Shown in pieces: positions 59,037-64,000 of a stretch of DNA of 64,000 bases. A model generated the notes under the pieces. It was not told where the DNA came from. It did no database searches and saw only the letters and a list, made by a program, of their open reading frames with translations. Source of the stretch: Variovorax sp. N23 (GTDB taxonomy: Bacteria > Pseudomonadota > Gammaproteobacteria > Burkholderiales > Burkholderiaceae_C). The first letter of the stretch is position 1; each line of letters starts with the position of its first letter. Location of the stretch: NCBI RefSeq assembly GCF_025486315.1, contig NZ_JAOOPY010000007.1:186001-250000 (forward strand), given 5' to 3'. Both the position numbers and the translations under genes were made by a program.

Positions 59037-59399
59037 ATGGGAATCGTTCTGCTCACTTTCGTCGATCTGCTCACCCCGCTGCAGTCGCTCGCCCACCGCT
59101 GGATGCCAGAGCGCCGCGCGCGCCGCGGCACCAGTTTCGACGCCCACGCCGACCTGCGCTATGTGGCCGTGCGGCCGGCCTGCACGCAGCGCGCGGGCAC
59201 GACCACCGCCGGTCACGTGCACGCACCTGCGGCAGCGCGGCCGCTGCGTGTGGTCCGCACGGTCGACGCGCAGCAGCCAGGTCACCGGGCCGGCCGCGTC
59301 GTGATCTCCGGCCGAATGGCCGATGTGTGCGCCGAACTCGACCGCCTCGCGGCACTCGAGGCCGCCGACACCGTGCGCGGCGCGCGTCCACTGCACTGA
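59037..59399 (+). CDS. hypothetical protein downstream of lexA
   Basis: A 120-aa protein from ATG 59037 with GGAG upstream. The N-terminus (GIVLLTFVDLLTPLQSLAH) is hydrophobic, possibly an amphipathic or membrane helix; the rest is Arg/Ala-rich. It lies 111 nt after lexA and could be co-transcribed under SOS control. I do not recognise it. Confidence 0.5.
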   Translation: MGIVLLTFVDLLTPLQSLAHRWMPERRARRGTSFDAHADLRYVAVRPACTQRAGTTTAGHVHAPAAARPLRVVRTVDAQQPGHRAGRVVISGRMADVCAELDRLAALEAADTVRGARPLH

Positions 59400-59595
59400 A
59401 ATGAAACCCACCCCGGGCGCGCCTGCGGCGCCCGGCGCTCGCAGCCAGAGCACCATGGAAAACTGACACGCGCCCGGGCGCATCGAGCGCCCACGCGTGC
59501 AGACGGCACTGCGCAGCGGCCTTGACCTCGGGCGTGACACGCATCCCGCCGAGCCCCCGCGAGCTTTCGTGTGACGCGAGGCACAATGGCACGCC

Positions 59596-60603
59596 ATGAA
59601 CATTGTGATTCTCGACGACTACCAGGATGCGGTGCGCAAGTTGCAATGCGCCGCCAAACTCGATGCCTACGCGGCGAAGGTCTATACCAACACCGTCAAG
59701 GGCATCGGCCAGTTGTCGGTGCGTTTGAAAGACGCCGACGTGATCGTCCTGATTCGCGAACGCACCCAGATTTCCCGCCAGCTGATCGAGAAGCTGCCCA
59801 AGCTCAAGCTCATTTCCCAGACCGGCCGGGTCGGCAACCACATCGACATTACGGCCTGCAGCGAGCAAGGCGTCGCGGTGGCCGAGGGCAGCGGCTCGCC
59901 GCTCGCACCGGCCGAGCTGACGTGGGCATTGATCATGGCGGCGATGCGGCGACTCCCGCAGTACATCAGCAACCTCAAGCACGGCGCCTGGCAGCAGTCC
60001 GGCCTCAAGTCGGCCTCGATGCCGCCGAACTTCGGGCTGGGCTCGGTGCTCAAGGGCAAGACGCTGTGCATCTGGGGCTACGGCCGCATCGGACAGCTGG
60101 TTGCACGCTACGGCCAGGCTTTCGGCATGCAGGTGGTGATCTGGGGCCGCGAACAGAGCCGCGACCTCGCCCGCTCGGAAGGCTTCCAGGTCGCGCCGAG
60201 CCGCGAGGCCTTCTTCGCTGCCGCGGATGTGCTCACGGTCCACCTGCGCATGAACGACGACACACGCGGCATCGTCAGGCTGGAAGACCTGTCGCGGATG
60301 AAGCCGACCGCGCTGTTCGTGAACACCTCGCGCGCCGAACTGGTCGAACCCGACGCGCTTCTGGCGGCCCTCAACCGCGGCCGGCCCGGGATCGCCGCGA
60401 TCGATGTGTTCGAGAGCGAGCCGCCCTTGCAAGGGCATGCGCTGCTGCGGCTGGAGAATTGCATCTGCACGCCGCACATCGGCTACGTCGAGCAGGACAG
60501 CTACGAGATGTACTTCGGCCAGGCCTTCGACAACGTGGTGAGCTTCATCAAGGGCAACCCCACCAACATCGTGAACCCCGGCGCCCTGCAGGTTCGCCGC
60601 TGA
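59596..60603 (+). CDS. D-isomer-specific 2-hydroxyacid dehydrogenase family protein
   Basis: A 335-aa NAD-dependent dehydrogenase. The Rossmann motif GYGRIG lies near 160. The catalytic set appears as NTSRAELV (Arg), VFESEP (Glu) and CTPHIGY (His). Its substrate among phosphoglycerate-like or other 2-hydroxyacids is not fixed by the sequence. It stands alone, convergent with the FimV-like gene. Confidence 0.9.
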   Translation: MNIVILDDYQDAVRKLQCAAKLDAYAAKVYTNTVKGIGQLSVRLKDADVIVLIRERTQISRQLIEKLPKLKLISQTGRVGNHIDITACSEQGVAVAEGSGSPLAPAELTWALIMAAMRRLPQYISNLKHGAWQQSGLKSASMPPNFGLGSVLKGKTLCIWGYGRIGQLVARYGQAFGMQVVIWGREQSRDLARSEGFQVAPSREAFFAAADVLTVHLRMNDDTRGIVRLEDLSRMKPTALFVNTSRAELVEPDALLAALNRGRPGIAAIDVFESEPPLQGHALLRLENCICTPHIGYVEQDSYEMYFGQAFDNVVSFIKGNPTNIVNPGALQVRR

Positions 60604-60618
60604 GGGTGTTGCCGCCGC

Positions 60619-62934
60619 TCAGCGCCGGCGACGCGGCCGAGGCGCGATCTCGGCCTCGATGACCGGATCGAACAGTTCCAGATCGAGCCGCAATTCGGGC
60701 AGCGGCATGTCGTCGGTGGTCGGCGGCGAGGGCGGTCGCTTCTCCAACTCGAGTTCACTGGGCAGGGTTTCGAGCGTTTCGAGCGAAGTGCTGTCGAAAG
60801 GCATCGCCTCATCCTGATCGGTGCGTTCCTGCCGCTCGTTCACCGACATCGGACGCGTCCACTGTCCCTCTTCGTGCCATGAGGGCGGCGTCGACGCCGT
60901 CGGTCGCGCGCCGGCCGTACCAGGGTGCGCGGCGATGACCGTGTCGTGCGACAGCGTCTCGTCGATGGCGCCATACAGCGACGGCAGCGGCGCGTCGGGC
61001 GCGTTGTGATCACCACCGGCCAGGCCCACTTGTTCGGTCGCGCGGTCCAGCTCGGCCGGCCTGGTCGGCTCAAGCTTCGCTTCGTGCGTGTCGAGGAAGG
61101 ACAGCGGCGTGACCGGCGTCGGCGGCGCGCTGTCCGGGTCGATCACTTCTTTCGCGACCGAGTACAGCAGCAGCAGTTCGCGGTACGCAGCGAGGTCGAA
61201 GCTCTCGTCGCCGCGCGTGCCGGGCTTGCGGAACACCAGCTCCTCGATGAGGCCCAGCGTGCCGGGTCGCGGCCATTGGGCTTCGATACGGGCCAGGGTC
61301 GAGCGGTAGTGTTCGAGGCCCCGGCCGACTTCGGAGAAATGTTCGAAGTCCGGCACCGAGGCGTTGAACGCCCGCTCGAATTCCTGACCGACCCGTGCAT
61401 AGTCGTCGCGCCGGTCGAGCGAGTGGTAGATGCGCAGCAGGTCGAGGTAGGCGAGCGCACTGGTCTCCGGGTTGTCGGCGATGTGCTCGCTGAGCACCGC
61501 GATCGCCTGGTCGTGCTGGCCGAGCGAGACGAAGAAGTCGGACTGCTGCTGCACGTCGAACAGCTCCTCGGTGTTCACGTGGCGTGCGGGGGCGCTGTCG
61601 TCTTCGGGCAGCGGTGGCAGCGTGTCAGGCGCCTCGTCCTCGGTGTCGGCCGCGAGCAGCGCGGTGCCGAACGGGCCGGTCTTGGGCGTCGCGGAAACCT
61701 CGGCCAGCGCGCCCGCCGAGCCGACGGCGGAGGTATCGCCGCCAGGCGGCAGGGATGCGCCGTCGTCCTTGGCCATCGTGTCGCCCCACCAGGCCGGGCC
61801 GGTCGTCCGACGCGCCACGCGCCAGAGCATGAAGAGACCGATCAATGCCAGCAGCAGGAGCAGGCAGAGCGCGTACACCAGCGGATTGCGGTAGCGGCTG
61901 TCGCGCGCCTCGGCCACTTCGCTGCGCATCTCCAGCAGCAGGCGCTGGCTCTGGGCGCTCTGCTCGCGCAGGGCGGCCAGCGTGGCCTCGAGTGCCTTCA
62001 TGCGTTCGTTGGCCCGCTGGAGCTCTTCGGCATTGGCCGCTGCGCTGGCGGCTGCGAGCGCGGCGGACACGGCCGGATCCGGGGCCCCCGGCGCGGCGGC
62101 ACCGGATGCCGCCAGCGCTGGATTGCGCGCCGCCGACGCGTCGAGCGGATCGAGTTGCAGGCGCGCGCCGCCACTCGCGGACGGCGAACCCGTCGGCGGC
62201 ACAGCCGGCGCCGAGGCGCCAGCGGCCGGAGGCACCGCCTGTGCCCGTGCCGAAGGGGCGGCGGCGCTGCGGCGCGCCGGTGGTGTGGCGCGAGCCGCCG
62301 GAGCGCGCGCTTCGCCACGCTCCGCCGAAGCAGCAGGACGGGGACGGGGTGTGACCGCGCGCCGCGAGGGCGTGGTCGGCGACGCCGCAGCGGCAGCGGA
62401 TCCGCTGCCCTCGCCTGTGGCGCGCTGTGGGCGGCGGTTGCTGCGGGCGGCTGGCGCGTCGGTGCTCCCCGACGACGATGCACCCGGCACAGCGGGCAGC
62501 ACGGGCGCTGCGGCGAACTCGACCGGCATGTCGGCCAGCAGCACGAACTGGCGGCTGGACGTGGCCTGGCAGCCCGCCCGTACGGTGACCTGCACGACCG
62601 GCTCCTCGACCGGCATCGTCGAACGAATGTGGATGCGCGTCTGGCCCGGCCGGGCGCCCGGTTCGAGCGATACAGTCACGCGTCGGTCGTCCACCCGTGT
62701 GCCGCCCTGGACCATCTCGGCCTCGGCGCAGAGTGAATCGCCGCCCTCGCCTTCGGTCTGCGTCAGCGGCACCACGAGATCGAGCGGTCGGCCGATCCAG
62801 ACAGCGCCCTGGGGCTGCCCAAGCGTCAGTGCGAGAGAGGGAACGGCGAACCCGAGTAAAAACAGGGGCGCTACGCGACGGAGGAGTTGCAAGATGGACC
62901 CGAAAGGCAACCTAAAGTAAACACATTCTGACAC
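60619..62934 (-). CDS. FimV-like membrane protein
   Basis: A 771-aa protein from GTG 62934 (the start is uncertain; a TTG nearer the signal sequence is possible). The order of parts is an N-terminal signal-like helix (VAPLFLLGFAVPSLAL) and a FimV-type periplasmic domain (LTLGQPQGAVWIGRPLDLVV). Then comes a long Ala/Pro/Arg-rich linker, a coiled coil (LQRANERMKALEATLAALRE), one transmembrane helix (PLVYALCLLLLLALIGLFML) and a cytoplasmic TPR-like region. This is the FimV architecture, which organises the cell pole and type IV pili. I see no LysM domain. Confidence 0.8.
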   Translation of the reverse strand: MSECVYFRLPFGSILQLLRRVAPLFLLGFAVPSLALTLGQPQGAVWIGRPLDLVVPLTQTEGEGGDSLCAEAEMVQGGTRVDDRRVTVSLEPGARPGQTRIHIRSTMPVEEPVVQVTVRAGCQATSSRQFVLLADMPVEFAAAPVLPAVPGASSSGSTDAPAARSNRRPQRATGEGSGSAAAAASPTTPSRRAVTPRPRPAASAERGEARAPAARATPPARRSAAAPSARAQAVPPAAGASAPAVPPTGSPSASGGARLQLDPLDASAARNPALAASGAAAPGAPDPAVSAALAAASAAANAEELQRANERMKALEATLAALREQSAQSQRLLLEMRSEVAEARDSRYRNPLVYALCLLLLLALIGLFMLWRVARRTTGPAWWGDTMAKDDGASLPPGGDTSAVGSAGALAEVSATPKTGPFGTALLAADTEDEAPDTLPPLPEDDSAPARHVNTEELFDVQQQSDFFVSLGQHDQAIAVLSEHIADNPETSALAYLDLLRIYHSLDRRDDYARVGQEFERAFNASVPDFEHFSEVGRGLEHYRSTLARIEAQWPRPGTLGLIEELVFRKPGTRGDESFDLAAYRELLLLYSVAKEVIDPDSAPPTPVTPLSFLDTHEAKLEPTRPAELDRATEQVGLAGGDHNAPDAPLPSLYGAIDETLSHDTVIAAHPGTAGARPTASTPPSWHEEGQWTRPMSVNERQERTDQDEAMPFDSTSLETLETLPSELELEKRPPSPPTTDDMPLPELRLDLELFDPVIEAEIAPRPRRRR

Positions 62935-62974
62935 GATTGTCTTTTAGCTTTTTACATACCTGAGCATTTAACAA

Positions 62975-64000
62975 ATGACTGTGAATTTTTCAAAGGTGGC
63001 CGTGGTCGGTGCAGGGGCCATGGGCCGCGGCATCGCTCAAATCGCCGCACAGGCGGGCAGCGACGTGCTGCTGTTCGACAGCTTCGACGGCGCCGCCGTC
63101 CGAGGGCGCGACGCGGTCGTCGCGCAATGGCAGAAGCTGCATGAGAAAGGGAAGTTCGATGCGGTGCAGTTGCAGACCCTGGTCGAACGGCTGTCCGCCG
63201 TCGGGTCGCTGGCCGACCTGACGAACTGCGATCTGGTGGTGGAAGCCGTGGTGGAGGACATTCAGGTCAAGCGTACGCTGTTCCGCGAGCTGGAGGGCCT
63301 TGTCGACAGCGCGGCGACGCTCGCCACCAACACCTCGTCGCTGTCCGTCACGGCGATCGCGGCCGGCATGGCGCACCCTGAACGCCTGGCGGGCTTCCAT
63401 TTCTTCAACCCCGTGCCGCTCATGAAGGTGGTCGAGGTCGTCGCCGGCTTCAAGACCGCCCCCGCCGTGTGCGAGCGGCTGGCCGGCTACGCGCGCCAGA
63501 TGGGCCACAGCGCGGTGCAGGCACAGGACACGCCCGGCTTCATCGTCAACCATGCGGGCCGCGGCTTCGGCACCGAGGCGCTGCGCATCGTCGGCGAAGG
63601 CGTGGCCGATTTCGCGACCATCGACCGCATCCTGAAGGACCAGGCGGGCTTTCGCCTCGGCCCCTTCGAGCTGATGGACCTCACTGCGCTGGACGTGTCG
63701 CACCCGGTGATGGAATCGATCTACCGGCAGTACTACGAGGAGCCACGCTACCGGCCGAGCGTGATCACGGCGCAGCGGCTCGCGGCCGGCGCACTGGGCC
63801 GCAAGACCGGCGAAGGCTTCTACCGCTATGTCGACGGCGTGGCGCAGGTCGAGGCCGAGCCCGCCGCCCCGGTCGTCGCCGACCCCATCGCGGTGTGGGT
63901 GTCGCCGCGCGCCGCGCGCCGGGCCGAACTGCTCAAGCTGATCCACACGCTCGGTGGCCGGCTCGAGACCGGCGCCGCGCCCTCGCCCGCCGCGCTGATC
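62975..64000 (+). CDS. 3-hydroxyacyl-CoA dehydrogenase, 5' part (runs off the window)
   Basis: The frame is open from ATG 62975 to the window end (342 codons). NAD-binding VVGAGAMGRGIAQIAAQAG is at 9-27, the catalytic His region in FHFFNPVPLMKVVEVV, and VQAQDTPGFIVNHAGRGF starts the C-terminal domain. A 3-hydroxybutyryl-CoA type (PaaH/Hbd-like) enzyme oxidises 3-hydroxyacyl-CoA in beta-oxidation or aromatic degradation. After about 280 residues a second C-terminal domain seems to follow, so it may be a two-domain PaaC/PaaH-type protein. Confidence 0.9.
   Translation, partial: MTVNFSKVAVVGAGAMGRGIAQIAAQAGSDVLLFDSFDGAAVRGRDAVVAQWQKLHEKGKFDAVQLQTLVERLSAVGSLADLTNCDLVVEAVVEDIQVKRTLFRELEGLVDSAATLATNTSSLSVTAIAAGMAHPERLAGFHFFNPVPLMKVVEVVAGFKTAPAVCERLAGYARQMGHSAVQAQDTPGFIVNHAGRGFGTEALRIVGEGVADFATIDRILKDQAGFRLGPFELMDLTALDVSHPVMESIYRQYYEEPRYRPSVITAQRLAAGALGRKTGEGFYRYVDGVAQVEAEPAAPVVADPIAVWVSPRAARRAELLKLIHTLGGRLETGAAPSPAALI

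Overview
The window is high-GC DNA from a betaproteobacterium, most likely Comamonadaceae (Variovorax/Acidovorax-like). The support is the housekeeping set on the right half: clpS-clpA, a dimeric-type and a monomeric isocitrate dehydrogenase side by side, exbB-exbD-lpxK-Trm112-kdsB-adk, lexA with a perfect SOS box, a FimV-like protein and a Bug/TctC-type receptor. No rRNA, tRNA or CRISPR array was seen.

Layout. 1-3.1 kb is a scarred flank: the 3' end of an acyl-CoA dehydrogenase, an acireductone dioxygenase gene, and a decayed second acyl-CoA dehydrogenase fused to a decayed tyrosine-integrase N-terminus. About 3.1-29.9 kb is a genomic island. It is bracketed by two related 7-7-7 inverted-repeat sites (3119-3139 and 29882-29902), and an intact tyrosine integrase lies just inside the right one. 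The cargo reads as a defence island: a KfrA-like protein, a YobI-like membrane P-loop NTPase, an RloC-like ATPase/RNase, an SbcD/SbcC-like pair (YhaO/YhaN type), and a four-gene plus-strand unit that I cannot assign to a named system. A convergent two-gene unit and the relic of what looks like a SAVED-domain (CBASS) effector follow. 29.9-30.6 kb holds more relics and an operator-like block. 30.6-64 kb is ordinary chromosome.

The main candidate for something undescribed is 16.4-26.5 kb. Two paralogous proteins of about 560 aa are each preceded by the same roughly 170-nt structured leader RNA. Its helices keep the same positions while bases change in compensating ways. In both copies a predicted promoter places the transcript start at the first nucleotide of the leader, and both copies end in a small hairpin over the ribosome binding site. 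The second paralog is translationally coupled to a 1372-aa SF2 helicase with a C-terminal PD-(D/E)XK-like nuclease motif, which is coupled in turn to a 727-aa protein of unknown function. A working model is an RNA-regulated helicase-nuclease defence module; this is inference.

In the chromosomal part, the minus-strand cluster mltG-tmk-holB-PilZ-tatD-ankyrin is tightly overlapped (mostly ATGA junctions). exbB-exbD-lpxK-Trm112-kdsB is a second tightly packed operon for energy transduction and LPS precursor synthesis. clpS lies just upstream of clpA. The two isocitrate dehydrogenases are adjacent and co-oriented.
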